DNA of 64,000 bases from an uncultured Clostridia bacterium (lineage in GTDB: Bacteria > Bacillota > Clostridia > Saccharofermentanales > Saccharofermentanaceae), in contig CAMYXL010000004.1 of assembly GCA_947303255.1 (NCBI GenBank), forward strand, positions 1-64,000, in the 5' to 3' direction. Position 1 is the stretch's first letter, and the number at the start of each line of letters is the position of its first letter. Below, piece by piece: positions 46,680-55,712 of the stretch. A model generated the notes under the pieces. The model made no database searches and was not told where the DNA came from. It saw only the letters and a program-made list of their open reading frames with translations. The translations under genes were made by a program, and so were the position numbers.

Positions 46680-47537
46680 TTACTTAACAGCACCAAGTGA
46701 AACACCGGATACGATATACTTGGAAAGTATGATGTATACAACGATGAGTGGCAATATCGTGATCGCAAGACCAAGATAGATAGCACCATACTCAACTCGG
46801 TAGATATCTCCGTTCAAGAGAGATACCATGATAGGCATTGTCTTTTTAGATCCTTCAGTAAGAATAACCAATGGTCTGAAAAGTTCGTTCCAGGTACCAA
46901 CATAAATGAAGATAGCCTGTGTAGCCAAAGCAGGTTTCATAATAGGTAGAACGATACTGTTAAACGTTCTAAACTCGCCCGCACCATCAATTCGAGCAGA
47001 TTGTACGATCTCCATCGATAGAGAAGATTGTAGGTATTGTCGCATAAAGAATACGACTGCCGGTGAAGCAACTGCAGGAATGATAAGTATCATGAGGTTG
47101 TTTGTAAGATGAAGTGAATAGATCATCTTAAAGAAACCGATCATTGTACACTGTGCAGGGATCATCATAACACCCATGATGAATTTGAAGAATCCATCTC
47201 TTAACTTCCACTCATAAGCTGAAAGTGCATATGCAGTCAAAGATGAGAAATACAATGCACAAACAGTAGCACCGGTAGATACGATAAAGGAGTTAATAAA
47301 TCCTGTTACCGGCTGGAAAGAAGGCTTCTTTTCGAAGACGTTCTTATTATCTATCAAGTGCGATGACGGAATAAGCGAAATAGGGTGAGAAGAAATCTGC
47401 TCAGAGTTTCTTGTTGCATTTACCAACATTATCCAGAAAGGCATAATGCTTATTATCGCAAGGATAATACATACAACATAAACTACAACTTTAATCAGAA
47501 AAGAATCTCTGGATTTTGATAATGATTGTGAACTCAT
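46680..47537 (-). CDS. Oligosaccharide ABC transporter permease, MalG type
   Basis: A 285-residue CUT1 permease with six membrane segments. The EAA loop AARIDGAGEFRTFNSIVLPIMKPAL (~185) contacts the ATPase. It forms the channel together with the MalF-type protein encoded upstream. No ATPase gene is present in the operon, so a shared MsmX/UgpC-type ATPase encoded elsewhere is likely, as is common in Bacillota. Starts 23 bases after the malF-like stop. Confidence 0.92.
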   Translation of the reverse strand: MSSQSLSKSRDSFLIKVVVYVVCIILAIISIMPFWIMLVNATRNSEQISSHPISLIPSSHLIDNKNVFEKKPSFQPVTGFINSFIVSTGATVCALYFSSLTAYALSAYEWKLRDGFFKFIMGVMMIPAQCTMIGFFKMIYSLHLTNNLMILIIPAVASPAVVFFMRQYLQSSLSMEIVQSARIDGAGEFRTFNSIVLPIMKPALATQAIFIYVGTWNELFRPLVILTEGSKKTMPIMVSLLNGDIYRVEYGAIYLGLAITILPLIVVYIILSKYIVSGVSLGAVK

Positions 47538-47560
47538 TTTTTACACCTTAAACCCTAACA

Positions 47561-48556
47561 TCATGCCTGATGTTTCAGAGCCTTCCTTTCCTTCTTTCTA
47601 AGTTTCTTAAGCTCTTCCTCATCCTTATCTCTCAAGATATAGAACAAGCAGAGAGTCAAGATCATGATGATAACGAACATGATGATACTTGCTGCAGCAG
47701 CCTTGTTGTACTGATATCTCGGATTCTGGAAAGCTTGTTTATAAATATATACGGCAGTAGTAGTTGTTGCGCCATCCGGACCACCTCTGTTGAGAAGGTG
47801 TGGGATATCGAACATATTGAGACCACCGATCATACTTGTAACCAATACATAGAGCAAGATCGTTCTGATACAAGGAATTGTAATCTTAAAGAACGTCTGA
47901 GTTCTGCTCGCACCATCGATCTGAGCTGCTTCAAAGATAGCAGGATCGATACCGATAACACCTGCGATCAAAAGAACCATTGTGTTACCATACCACATCC
48001 AGAACTGAATGAATGATACTACTCCACGAGTAAAAGCTTTATTATTCAAGAAATTGTAGCCCTTACCGTCGAAATTACTGGAAAATGTACTTAAGATTGA
48101 TGAACGGATAGAGTTCAAAGGTCCAATAGGATATGAAAGGAAAGCCTGGAACAAGATAGCTACTGAAGCAGCTGTGATAATGTTCGGCAAATAGAACAAT
48201 ACCTTGAACAGACCCTGACCTTTGATCTTACTTCTGTCATCAGTAAACCATGCTGTAAGCAACAAAGCCAAAGCAATCTGTGGAATAAAGTTGCAAACCC
48301 ACATGACAACTGTGTTGAACAAACACAATCTAAAAGAACCCGCACCGGAACCCTTTAGAATATCGATAAAATTCTGAAAAGGATTTGACAAGATGTGCAT
48401 GCTAGAAACAGGCGTCGTCAAACCCTCTAAGTCGGTAAAACCGATAACTACGGTATAAAGTACGGGGTATAACTGGAATATCAGATATGCGACAACAAAA
48501 GGGATAGAGAAAATATAGCCGAACTTGGCGTAATTAACCGACTTCTTCTTATTCAC
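47561..48556 (-). CDS. Oligosaccharide ABC transporter permease, MalF type
   Basis: A 331-residue CUT1 permease. It has an N-terminal membrane segment (FGYIFSIPFVVAYLIFQLYPVLYTVVIGF), five more spans, and the EAA loop EAAQIDGASRTQTFFKITIPCIR (~226). The Lys/Glu-rich C-terminus (RDKDEEELKKLRKKERKALK) is cytoplasmic. The start codon is a GTG with GGGAGG 10 bases upstream. An intercistronic hairpin separates it from the binding-protein gene, so permease output is likely held below that of the binding protein. Confidence 0.92.
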   Translation of the reverse strand: MNKKKSVNYAKFGYIFSIPFVVAYLIFQLYPVLYTVVIGFTDLEGLTTPVSSMHILSNPFQNFIDILKGSGAGSFRLCLFNTVVMWVCNFIPQIALALLLTAWFTDDRSKIKGQGLFKVLFYLPNIITAASVAILFQAFLSYPIGPLNSIRSSILSTFSSNFDGKGYNFLNNKAFTRGVVSFIQFWMWYGNTMVLLIAGVIGIDPAIFEAAQIDGASRTQTFFKITIPCIRTILLYVLVTSMIGGLNMFDIPHLLNRGGPDGATTTTAVYIYKQAFQNPRYQYNKAAAASIIMFVIIMILTLCLFYILRDKDEEELKKLRKKERKALKHQA

Positions 48557-48594
48557 AATCCGTTTTCCTCCCTCGTAAGTTTTTAGTAAAGAAA

Positions 48595-48626
48595 TGAGGG
48601 CGGCAAATACGATTTATCCGCCCTCA
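48595..48626 (-). promoter_or_regulatory. Intercistronic stem-loop between binding protein and permease genes
   Basis: TGAGGGCGG and CCGCCCTCA pair perfectly (48595-48603 and 48618-48626, 14-base loop). On the minus strand TTTCTTTAC follows, so it could act as a weak terminator or as a message stabiliser. Confidence 0.62.
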
Positions 48627-48666
48627 AATCTTAAGGTATGAAGAAATTAATTGTTAATTTCAACGA

Positions 48667-50004
48667 TTATGAAGGAATACCAAGCTGCTCGTTTACAGCA
48701 CTCTTGAAGTCAGCAATAGCCTCTTCCTTGCTCTTCTCGCCAGCTGTGTACTGTCTTACCTGATCACGCCAAATGGTGTTGATGTTCTCGTCAGACTCTG
48801 TGAGGCACTTACCGTTAGCACCAGCATTTGCAGGTACGAAGTACTCAAACATGTTCTGTCCGCCCAAGAAGTCAGACTTTCCATCGGACTTATCCATTAC
48901 TACAGAAGAAGCAACGCAGTCCTTTGTGCCGTTCTCGTTCATCTTACCGTTAGCCCAGAGATACTGGAGACCTTCGTCAGAAGTGTCAAGAGTGATCCAT
49001 GTGATGAAATCTGCGATAGCAGCCTTCTTCTCATCAGAAGCCTCTGCAGCATACTTAGAAGCGAGGATCCATGTGCCGCCCCAGAAGAAACCTACCGGTG
49101 GCTCTGTAACACGATAGTTACCAGCCTGATCAGCACCGTGCTCACCGAGTGTGTAGTTGATAAGCCATGCAGGTCCGAAGAATGCGAATACGCCCTTAGG
49201 TCCTGTACCGTTCATATCAGCATACCAGCCTTCCTGCCAGTCCTGTGTATCGTTGTGGTAATCATTGTCTTTGAGCTTCTTGGACATATCCATGAATGCC
49301 TCACGCTCTGGAGCGATGTTGAGCTTACCATCTTTGATCCAACCAGAAGAAGAAGAGTTCTCTACTGAGTGCCAGATATCACCGTCACCGGAAACGATAC
49401 CGTAGCCCTTAGCCTTGAGCTGCTCAGCTGCTTCCCAGAACTTATCCCAGTTACCGGAACCGCCACCAACAACGTCCTTGATAGCTGCAGGATCGTCTGT
49501 ACCGAATACTTCCTGAGCGATATCAGCTCTGTAGATCATACATCCACCAGTAGCCTGATATCCAAGACCTACTACCTTACCATCAGAAGGTCTTGTTCCG
49601 ATCTCAACTGTGTACTGAGCGATACCAGCTTCCTGGATCTTAGCATTTACATCGATACCGAGATCTTCGTATGGAGCTGCAAACTCAGAAGCAGCGCCCT
49701 GTGCGTACTTAAGTACGAAAGCAGCCTCTGCTGCGTAGATGTCAGGAGCGTCAGCGCCGCCAGCTGCGAGAGCTGCGTCAAGAGCCTGCTGATATCCACC
49801 ACCGTCTGTAGCGATCTGAGTAACCTTGAAGTCGTAACCGAAATCTGGGTGCAATTCCTTGTACTTCTCAGACATCTTAACAACCTCATCTGTAAATGTG
49901 TACAGATTGATCTCTCCCTTTGCCTTGGAAGATGACTTGGAGCAACCAGCAAACATAGCTGCAGCCATTGTAAGGCAAAGTGCACTAGCAATTACTTTTT
50001 TCAT
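48667..50004 (-). CDS. Oligosaccharide-binding lipoprotein of the MalFG-type transporter
   Basis: A 445-residue family 1 solute-binding protein with lipobox MFAGC (Cys ~21). Features include YTFTDEVVKMSEKYKELHPDFG (~36-57), DIYAAEAAFVLKYAQG and a C-terminal Trp-rich region (GGTWILASKYA). It captures an oligosaccharide for the downstream permeases. Next to a GH3 beta-xylosidase-like gene, xylo-oligosaccharides or arabinoxylan fragments are likely. Strong site ACGGAGGTTATT before the ATG. Divergent from yesL across ~270 bp that hold an operator-like palindrome. Confidence 0.9.
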   Translation of the reverse strand: MKKVIASALCLTMAAAMFAGCSKSSSKAKGEINLYTFTDEVVKMSEKYKELHPDFGYDFKVTQIATDGGGYQQALDAALAAGGADAPDIYAAEAAFVLKYAQGAASEFAAPYEDLGIDVNAKIQEAGIAQYTVEIGTRPSDGKVVGLGYQATGGCMIYRADIAQEVFGTDDPAAIKDVVGGGSGNWDKFWEAAEQLKAKGYGIVSGDGDIWHSVENSSSSGWIKDGKLNIAPEREAFMDMSKKLKDNDYHNDTQDWQEGWYADMNGTGPKGVFAFFGPAWLINYTLGEHGADQAGNYRVTEPPVGFFWGGTWILASKYAAEASDEKKAAIADFITWITLDTSDEGLQYLWANGKMNENGTKDCVASSVVMDKSDGKSDFLGGQNMFEYFVPANAGANGKCLTESDENINTIWRDQVRQYTAGEKSKEEAIADFKSAVNEQLGIPS

Positions 50005-50151
50005 AATAACCTCCGTTATTGTTAATTTTGATGAAAACTAGGCCTGTTTTTTGTAATTACATCTACATATTACCCATATAAGTGCTATCTTTCTTTACAA
50101 TTATTGCTATTGACCCCTCTTTTCGTAGCAATTATTGTACTTTTCGATTAT

Positions 50152-50163
50152 CGAAACGTTTCG
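50152..50163. promoter_or_regulatory. LacI-type operator-like palindrome upstream of yesL and the transporter operon
   Basis: CGAAACGTTTCG is a perfect 12-bp palindrome centred on CG, the form of LacI-family operators. It lies just before the yesL -35 box, where bound protein could block or help the polymerase. AAACGTT(T/A)CGCGAT is shared with a site at 57403-57416. Confidence 0.55.
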
Positions 50164-50166
50164 CGA

Positions 50167-50195
50167 TTGATAATGTTATGTGCAAACTGTATAAT
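50167..50195 (+). promoter_or_regulatory. Promoter of yesL
   Basis: TTGATA (50167-50172), 17 bases, TATAAT (50190-50195), followed by ~75 bases of leader to the yesL ATG. Confidence 0.75.
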
Positions 50196-50274
50196 TCTAC
50201 CATCTGTACAAATTCGACTACCCCATTTTGTTCAACTGTCATTAAATTTGTACATATTCATGGAGGTTTATATA

Positions 50275-50922
50275 ATGAGCAACTTTTTCAGCCGGACTAG
50301 TGTCGCTATGCGATTCCTTGCAGGACTGGGTACTCTTATAATAGCTAATTTCTTATTTATATTAACATCACTACCTATTTTTACTATCGGAGCATCTATT
50401 TCCGCCTTATACAGGATCACATTTGAGATCCACATGGGAAATGATCCTTTTGTCGTAAAGGATTACTTCAGATATTTTAAGGAAAACTTCAAACAATCCA
50501 CTTTGGTATTTGTTCCGGCCATGATCATTGCAGCCATCTGGTGCGGCAACATTTATATAGTATATACAAAGATAGATTCAGCCTATAAGTGGCTTCAGTA
50601 TCCTATTATTGCTTTACTTGTAATAATGGCATCAATACTTGTTTATATCTTCCCTATGATATCCCTTTTCGAAAACAAGCTCTCAAAGATGATCAAAGAC
50701 AGCCTTCTTTTAAGCATAGGAAATATCCCGGTCACCATCTTCGTGATAGCAAGCTATGTTTTCAAATATCTTTTGATCGACCTGGTACCTGTACTTGGTG
50801 TCGTAATATTCTCTCTCTATGTATTTGTGGGATTTGCTTTTGACAGCTGGCTTTTCGGATTCTTCATCAACAGAGCTTTCAAGATCGAGAAGCCAAAGCC
50901 TGAGCGTGATGCCCAGAATTAA
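50275..50922 (+). CDS. yesL: YesL-like DUF624 membrane protein
   Basis: A 215-residue protein with about four to five membrane segments (GTLIIANFLFILTSLPIFTIGASISALY near the N-terminus, PAMIIAAIWCGNIYIV, PIIALLVIMASILVYIFPM). YesL proteins are nearly always encoded with CUT1 oligosaccharide transporters and YesM/YesN systems; the exact role is unknown. The ATG at 50275 has GGAGGTTTATATA upstream; the frame is open back to 50104 without a site. Its stop overlaps, tail to tail, the stop of the gene on the other strand. Confidence 0.88.
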   Translation: MSNFFSRTSVAMRFLAGLGTLIIANFLFILTSLPIFTIGASISALYRITFEIHMGNDPFVVKDYFRYFKENFKQSTLVFVPAMIIAAIWCGNIYIVYTKIDSAYKWLQYPIIALLVIMASILVYIFPMISLFENKLSKMIKDSLLLSIGNIPVTIFVIASYVFKYLLIDLVPVLGVVIFSLYVFVGFAFDSWLFGFFINRAFKIEKPKPERDAQN

Positions 50923-51665
50923 TACGCGAGCATGTAGAGTATAAACTCTCTGTTGAGCTCCGTATTTTTCGAAAACTTTGAAACAACGATGATATAGTCA
51001 TCGCCATCCCTATAATATAGATGATCTTTAAGGAACGAAGAAGCCTCGACTTTTATACCCATTGGTTTACCGTCGATATAATAGAGCATGTCTTCCCCTA
51101 TATTATCGAGTTCTTCTGCTGTAAGGACTTCATCGATCGGCAGGATGCCGTTACTGTTATTGTATTCATCTGCACATCTTGTATTGACTATAAGCACATC
51201 AACAAGACCCTGCATGAATTCCTGACTTAAGCGCTGGATACTGCCTGATATGTTCTCATCGACTACTTCGGTCTTATCATCTCTCAGATAGTGCCTGTAT
51301 GCATCTCGGACCTCCGTCTTAAAACCGGATTCCTTTATTCCCTTTTCCACTATAGAATTATCAAACTCATATACTGCCTTGTTGAACTCCTCAGTGACCT
51401 GTGAGTTTACCAGGACGACAGCAAAATCCTTTTTCTTAAAGTTCTGTACAAAGAAGACCACAAAAGATATCAAAGCGATAACTACTACGGCTCCTATAAG
51501 AACTTTCCATTTGTTATAAAACCAAAAATTGGCGAGAGACTTTTTAGATCTCTCGCCCTTAGTTAACTCTTTTGGTTCAACTGACGGACGGGACTTTTCT
51601 TCATTAAGTTCCTTATCCGCCAAGTATTCTACATAAGTCTTAGATTCTTTTTTTACTTCATCCAT
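50919..51665 (-). CDS. Single-span membrane protein of unknown function
   Basis: A 248-residue protein with a charged cytoplasmic N-terminus (~1-53), one membrane segment (WKVLIGAVVVIALISFVVFFVQNF, ~54-76) and an extracellular domain with a binding-protein flavour (DFAVVLVNSQVTEEFNKAVYEFD, FMQGLVDVLIVNTRCADEY). Its ATG lies inside the end of the transketolase C-terminal-subunit gene (13-base overlap). The family is not one I can name. Last gene on this minus-strand unit, and convergent with yesL. Confidence 0.75.
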   Translation of the reverse strand: MDEVKKESKTYVEYLADKELNEEKSRPSVEPKELTKGERSKKSLANFWFYNKWKVLIGAVVVIALISFVVFFVQNFKKKDFAVVLVNSQVTEEFNKAVYEFDNSIVEKGIKESGFKTEVRDAYRHYLRDDKTEVVDENISGSIQRLSQEFMQGLVDVLIVNTRCADEYNNSNGILPIDEVLTAEELDNIGEDMLYYIDGKPMGIKVEASSFLKDHLYYRDGDDYIIVVSKFSKNTELNREFILYMLAY

Positions 51666-52603
51666 TCTTTAATTGTAGAATAAATTCCCTCTGCGTCAAG
51701 TTTGTATTCCTTCATCATTGTCTTAGCATCAGCAGACTGACCGAATACATCGTTAACGCCGATTCTCTTCATCTTTGTAGGAAGTTCCTCAGAAAGAACC
51801 TCAGCTACAGCACTTCCGAGACCACCGATAACGGAGTGCTCTTCGAGAGTGATAACCTTGCCTGTCTTGGAAGCTGTCTTAAGGATAGCGTCCTTATCGA
51901 TAGGCTTGATAGTAGCCATGTTGATTACTTCGCAGGAGATACCGTCTGCCTCGAGCTTCTCAGCAGCGATAAGTGTCTCAGCAACCATAACGCCGTTAGC
52001 GATCAAAGATACATCTGTACCTTCCTTGAGAACCTGAGCCTTACCGATCTCGAACTTGTATCCCTCGTAATCGTTGAATACAGGAACTGCAGCACGGCCG
52101 AATCTCAAGTAAACAGGTCCAACATAATCGAGAGCAGCCTTTACAGCAGCCTTAGCCTCGATATCATCGGATGGAACGATAACTGTCATTCCAGGGATTG
52201 TTCTCATCAAAGAGAGATCCTCGAGACACTGGTGGGAAGCACCGTCTTCACCAACTGTGATACCTGCATGTGTAGCACCGATCTTAACGTTGAGGTGAGG
52301 ATAACCGATGGAGTTTCTTACCTGCTCGAAGTTTCTTCCTGCAGCGAACATAGCGAAGGAAGAGATGAATGGGATCTTACCTGTTGTAGCAAGACCTGCA
52401 GCGATGCCTGTCATGTTGGACTCAGCGATACCGCAGTCGATGTGTCTGTCAGGGAAAGCCTTCTTAAATACGGAAGTCTTTGTAGCGCCTGCAAGGTCAG
52501 CATCAAGAACAATAAGATCTTTGTAGGAAGCGCCGAGTTCTGCGAGTGCATTACCGTAGCTTTCTCTTGTAGCAATTTTCTTGTCACTTAACTTAATATT
52601 CAT
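51653..52603 (-). CDS. Transketolase, C-terminal subunit
   Basis: A 316-residue protein holding the pyrimidine-binding and C-terminal domains of a split transketolase: ESYGNALAELGASYKDLIVLDADLAGATK, DCGIAESNMTGIAAGLATTGKIPFISSFAMFAAGR with the cofactor Glu, and VGEDGASHQCLEDLSLMRTIPGMTVIVPSD. It acts with the N-terminal subunit encoded immediately upstream. The ATG at 52603 has GGAGGGTTGATC before it; an upstream TTG at 52609 is too close to that site. It transfers two-carbon units between pentose and other sugar phosphates. Confidence 0.95.
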   Translation of the reverse strand: MNIKLSDKKIATRESYGNALAELGASYKDLIVLDADLAGATKTSVFKKAFPDRHIDCGIAESNMTGIAAGLATTGKIPFISSFAMFAAGRNFEQVRNSIGYPHLNVKIGATHAGITVGEDGASHQCLEDLSLMRTIPGMTVIVPSDDIEAKAAVKAALDYVGPVYLRFGRAAVPVFNDYEGYKFEIGKAQVLKEGTDVSLIANGVMVAETLIAAEKLEADGISCEVINMATIKPIDKDAILKTASKTGKVITLEEHSVIGGLGSAVAEVLSEELPTKMKRIGVNDVFGQSADAKTMMKEYKLDAEGIYSTIKEWMK

Positions 52604-52605
52604 GA

Positions 52606-53439
52606 TCAACCCTCCAAACCTGCGATAACAGCATCAATCTCTTTGATTGCCTGCTCGTATTCTTCGTCGTTAGGGGCCTTACCGTGCCAACCAGCCTGGT
52701 CTTCCATGAAGGAAACGCCCTTACCCTTTGTGGTCTTCATGATGATAGCTGTAGGCATTGTTGTGCAAGCCTCAGCCTGCTTGAAAGCATCTCTGATCTG
52801 ATCGAAGTCATGACCGTCGATCTCAACTACGTTGAAATTGAAAGCCTTGAACTTGTCAGCGATAGGATATACGGAACATACGTCCTCAACTCTACCGTCG
52901 ATCTGAAGTCCATTATTATCTACGATAACAGTAAGGTTGTTGAGCTTGTGAGCACCTGCAAACATAGATGCTTCCCAGATCTGACCTTCCTGGATCTCAC
53001 CGTCACCGCAAAGAGCGTATACACGGTAATCCTTGTTATCAAGCTTAGCGGAAAGAGCCATACCTACTGCAACAGAAAGTCCCTGTCCCAAAGAACCGGA
53101 GCTCATGTCAACACCAGGTGTCTCGTTCATACATGGGTGACCCTGAAGTCTGGAACCGAACTTACGAAGAGTTGTAAGTTCCTCAACCGGGAAATAACCT
53201 CTGTTAGCGAGTGTGGAATAAAGACCCGGAGCTGTGTGACCCTTAGAAAGAACAAAACGGTCTCTGTTCTCCATCTTAGGGTTCTTTGGATCGATATTCA
53301 TCTGCTCAAAATAAAGGAAAGTGTACATGTCAGCAGCAGACAAAGATCCACCCGGATGACCGGACTTTGCGCTGTGAACAGCTGTTACGATACCCTTACG
53401 TACCTTGGCAGCAGTTAATTGTAATTCTTTGTTGTCCAT
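52606..53439 (-). CDS. Transketolase, N-terminal subunit
   Basis: A 277-residue TPP-binding half of a split transketolase: HSAKSGHPGGSLSAADMYTFLYF (~22-44), FVLSKGHTAPGLYSTLANRGYFP, GSLGQGLSVAVGMALSAKLD (~115) and the GDGEIQEGQIWEA TPP-Mg motif (~145). It binds the diphosphate of thiamine and works with the C-terminal subunit, whose gene follows by 2 bases. The split form is usual in Clostridia. Its place next to the isomerase and xylulokinase genes ties it to pentose catabolism. Confidence 0.95.
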   Translation of the reverse strand: MDNKELQLTAAKVRKGIVTAVHSAKSGHPGGSLSAADMYTFLYFEQMNIDPKNPKMENRDRFVLSKGHTAPGLYSTLANRGYFPVEELTTLRKFGSRLQGHPCMNETPGVDMSSGSLGQGLSVAVGMALSAKLDNKDYRVYALCGDGEIQEGQIWEASMFAGAHKLNNLTVIVDNNGLQIDGRVEDVCSVYPIADKFKAFNFNVVEIDGHDFDQIRDAFKQAEACTTMPTAIIMKTTKGKGVSFMEDQAGWHGKAPNDEEYEQAIKEIDAVIAGLEG

Positions 53440-53484
53440 GGAATTCCTCCTGAATTAATTTACAAACCAATTTTATCATAGAAG

Positions 53485-53510
53485 AGCCTTCCTAAACTAA
53501 TAGGAAGGCT
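53485..53510 (-). terminator. Hairpin between the isomerase and transketolase genes
   Basis: AGCCTTCCTA and TAGGAAGGCT pair perfectly (10 bp, 6-base loop). On the minus strand CTTCTATG follows, a weak U-tract, so it may terminate partly or stabilise the upstream message. Confidence 0.6.
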
Positions 53511-53531
53511 TCTCATATCAACGATATTTAA

Positions 53532-55013
53532 TTATGCAAATGGGTTCTCTGTAGGATACTTGTCACAAGCAGGCTGGTTGTAACCAAGATCGGAAACGCC
53601 CAAGTACTTGAATACTTCGAAGAGAGCCTTTCCATAGTGACCGAATGCAACAGCACCGTGGTGTGGATAGTTCTTCTCGATCAATACGTGACGATAGAAT
53701 CTGCCCATTTCCTTAATAGCGAATACACCGATGCTACCGAAAGATCTTGTTGCAACTGGGAGAACCTCACCCTCAGCAACATAAGCTCTGATCTGTCCGT
53801 CAGATGTGGACTGGAGTCTGTAGAATGTGATGTCACCTGGAGCGATATCACCCTCGAGAGTACCGTTTGTAACCTCTACAGGAAGAGCACGAGCCATGAT
53901 CATCTGGTTCTTCATCTCGCAGAAAGCAAGCTTCTTGGAGCATGTGTTGCCGCAGTGGAAGCCCATGAATGTATCTGTGAACTTGTAGTCGAACTTGCCC
54001 TTGATGGACTCGTCGTACATGTCGTGAGGTACGGAGTTGTTGATGTCGAGGAGAGTAACGATATCTTCAGAGATAACATATCCGAGGTACTCAGAGAGGC
54101 AGCCATAGATATCAACTTCGCAGGATACCGGGATGCCCATACCTGTGAGACGGCTGTTTACATAGCAAGGAACGAACTTGAACTGTGTCTGGAATGCAGG
54201 CCAGCACTTACCAGCGATAGCAACGAACTCCTTGGAACCCCTATGCTTCTCAACCCAGTCAAGAAGTGTGAGCTCATACTGAGCAAGCTTCTCAAGGATC
54301 TCCGGCTTTTTGTTACCAGCACCAAGCTCAGCTTCCATCTCAGCAACCTTAGCAGGGATTCTGGAATCACCCTCGTGGTTCTTGAAAGACTCGAAAAGGT
54401 CAAGCTCGGAGTTCTCTTCGATCTCAACACCCATTCTGTAGAGTGGCTCGATAGGAGCGTTACAAGCGAAGAAGTTCTGTGGACGTGGACCGAAAGAAAT
54501 GATCTTAAGGTTCTTAAGAGCGTAGAGTGCTCTAGCGATAGGTACGAACTCATTGATCATGTCAGCGCAATCCTCAGCGTCTCCAACAGGATACTCAGGG
54601 ATATAAGCCTTAACGCCACGGATCTTGAGGTTATAAGAAGCATTGAGCATACCGCAGTAAGCGTCTCCTCTGCCTCCAACGAGATTTGTCTGTGTCTCTT
54701 CTGCAGCTGCACAGAACATTACAGGGTTGTCTCCCCACTGCTGAGCGAGCATTGTCTCAGAGATCTCAGGACCGAAGTTACCGAGGAATACACAAAGAGC
54801 GTTACATCCTGCAGCCTTAACGTCTGCAAGAGCCTGCTGCATGTGGATCTCAGACTCAACGATACAGATTGGGCACTCATAGATGTCATCTGCACCGTAC
54901 TTATCTGTATAAGCCTTTACAAGAGCCTGTCTTCTTCCAACGGAGAGTGTCTCCGGGAAACAGTCTCTACTTACTGCTACGATACCGATTTTAACTTTAG
55001 GTTGATTTTGCAT
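53532..55013 (-). CDS. L-fucose/L-arabinose isomerase family protein
   Basis: A 493-residue protein of the FucI/AraA superfamily: N-terminal KVKIGIVAVSRDCFPETL, NALCVFLGNFGPEISETMLAQQW (~75-97), GGRGDAYCGMLNASYNLKIRG, and candidate metal-site residues in PVSCEVDIYGCLSEYLGY (~303) and DTFMGFHCGNTCSK (~355). The family interconverts aldoses and ketoses using a divalent metal. Xylulokinase lies two genes upstream and no xylA is in the window, so it may act on D-xylose, D-arabinose or L-arabinose; sequence alone does not tell. The start at 55013 has TTGGAGGTAATATTT upstream. Confidence 0.82.
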   Translation of the reverse strand: MQNQPKVKIGIVAVSRDCFPETLSVGRRQALVKAYTDKYGADDIYECPICIVESEIHMQQALADVKAAGCNALCVFLGNFGPEISETMLAQQWGDNPVMFCAAAEETQTNLVGGRGDAYCGMLNASYNLKIRGVKAYIPEYPVGDAEDCADMINEFVPIARALYALKNLKIISFGPRPQNFFACNAPIEPLYRMGVEIEENSELDLFESFKNHEGDSRIPAKVAEMEAELGAGNKKPEILEKLAQYELTLLDWVEKHRGSKEFVAIAGKCWPAFQTQFKFVPCYVNSRLTGMGIPVSCEVDIYGCLSEYLGYVISEDIVTLLDINNSVPHDMYDESIKGKFDYKFTDTFMGFHCGNTCSKKLAFCEMKNQMIMARALPVEVTNGTLEGDIAPGDITFYRLQSTSDGQIRAYVAEGEVLPVATRSFGSIGVFAIKEMGRFYRHVLIEKNYPHHGAVAFGHYGKALFEVFKYLGVSDLGYNQPACDKYPTENPFA

Positions 55014-55046
55014 AAATATTACCTCCAAAAAATATAAACTTAGTTA

Positions 55047-55673
55047 TTACTCGTTGATATCAAGGTTCTTGCCATAGATACCCATGAAATGTCCAGCTTC
55101 ACCAGCTGCATCAGGATGAGCGATAAGCCACTTATTCTGAGCTGTAATGAGCTGATCCTCACCGCCTGCCTTGTGCTCGCCTTCGAGTGGGAAGTTAGTT
55201 CCGTAAGGAAGAACAACACCAACCATAAAGCCGTTGCCGTCAACACCGCATGGTGCATAGTGAAGAGTTGTTGCATATACTTCAGCAGCCTGACCCTTCT
55301 TGAACTTGAAAGCTACCATCTTGGAAGAATCATACTTGAATCCGTCCTCGATGTCCTGCTGAAGTCCCAAGATAAGGATAGCGTCTGTAGCGAAAACGTT
55401 GATCTCGGAAGATCTGTGGTACTCAACAGCGTTCAAAAGGCTGTTGTGACCTGCGCAGTATCCGATCTCGATCGGAAGCTCGCCGTAGAATGTTTTCTTG
55501 ATGTCCTTGTAGCAATCTGCGGACTCAAGAAGCTCGACAGAAGGCTCATAAGCAACACCTGAATCAGGGATCTTAACTTCGCCAAGCTTAGCTACGAGAG
55601 AAGAAAAATCAACATTATCGATTATCTTTCCGTACTTTTTGAATTCGGCACTGTTACCGTCCAAAATAACCAT
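55047..55673 (-). CDS. DUF4867 family protein, cupin-like
   Basis: A 208-residue protein that matches DUF4867 as I recall it: IEIGYCAGHNSLLNAVEYHRSSEINVFATDAILILG (~70-105) and VYATTLHYAPCGVDGNGFMVGVVLPYGTN (~132-160). The His/Glu/His spacing in GHNSLLNAVEYHRSSEIN, together with a later LHY, looks like a metal-binding cupin similar to sugar isomerases, but no activity has been proven to my knowledge. It lies between the xylulokinase and isomerase-like genes with 33-39 base gaps and good ribosome sites. It probably acts on the same sugar. Confidence 0.8.
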   Translation of the reverse strand: MVILDGNSAEFKKYGKIIDNVDFSSLVAKLGEVKIPDSGVAYEPSVELLESADCYKDIKKTFYGELPIEIGYCAGHNSLLNAVEYHRSSEINVFATDAILILGLQQDIEDGFKYDSSKMVAFKFKKGQAAEVYATTLHYAPCGVDGNGFMVGVVLPYGTNFPLEGEHKAGGEDQLITAQNKWLIAHPDAAGEAGHFMGIYGKNLDINE

Positions 55674-55712
55674 GAATAGTTACCTCCTATGTTTAATACT
55701 GTTAGTTTTTTA

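Noticed and set aside
53637..55037. 466-codon plus-strand frame opposite the isomerase gene
   Set aside because: A long stop-free shadow caused by codon bias; the minus-strand product has clear FucI/AraA family features.
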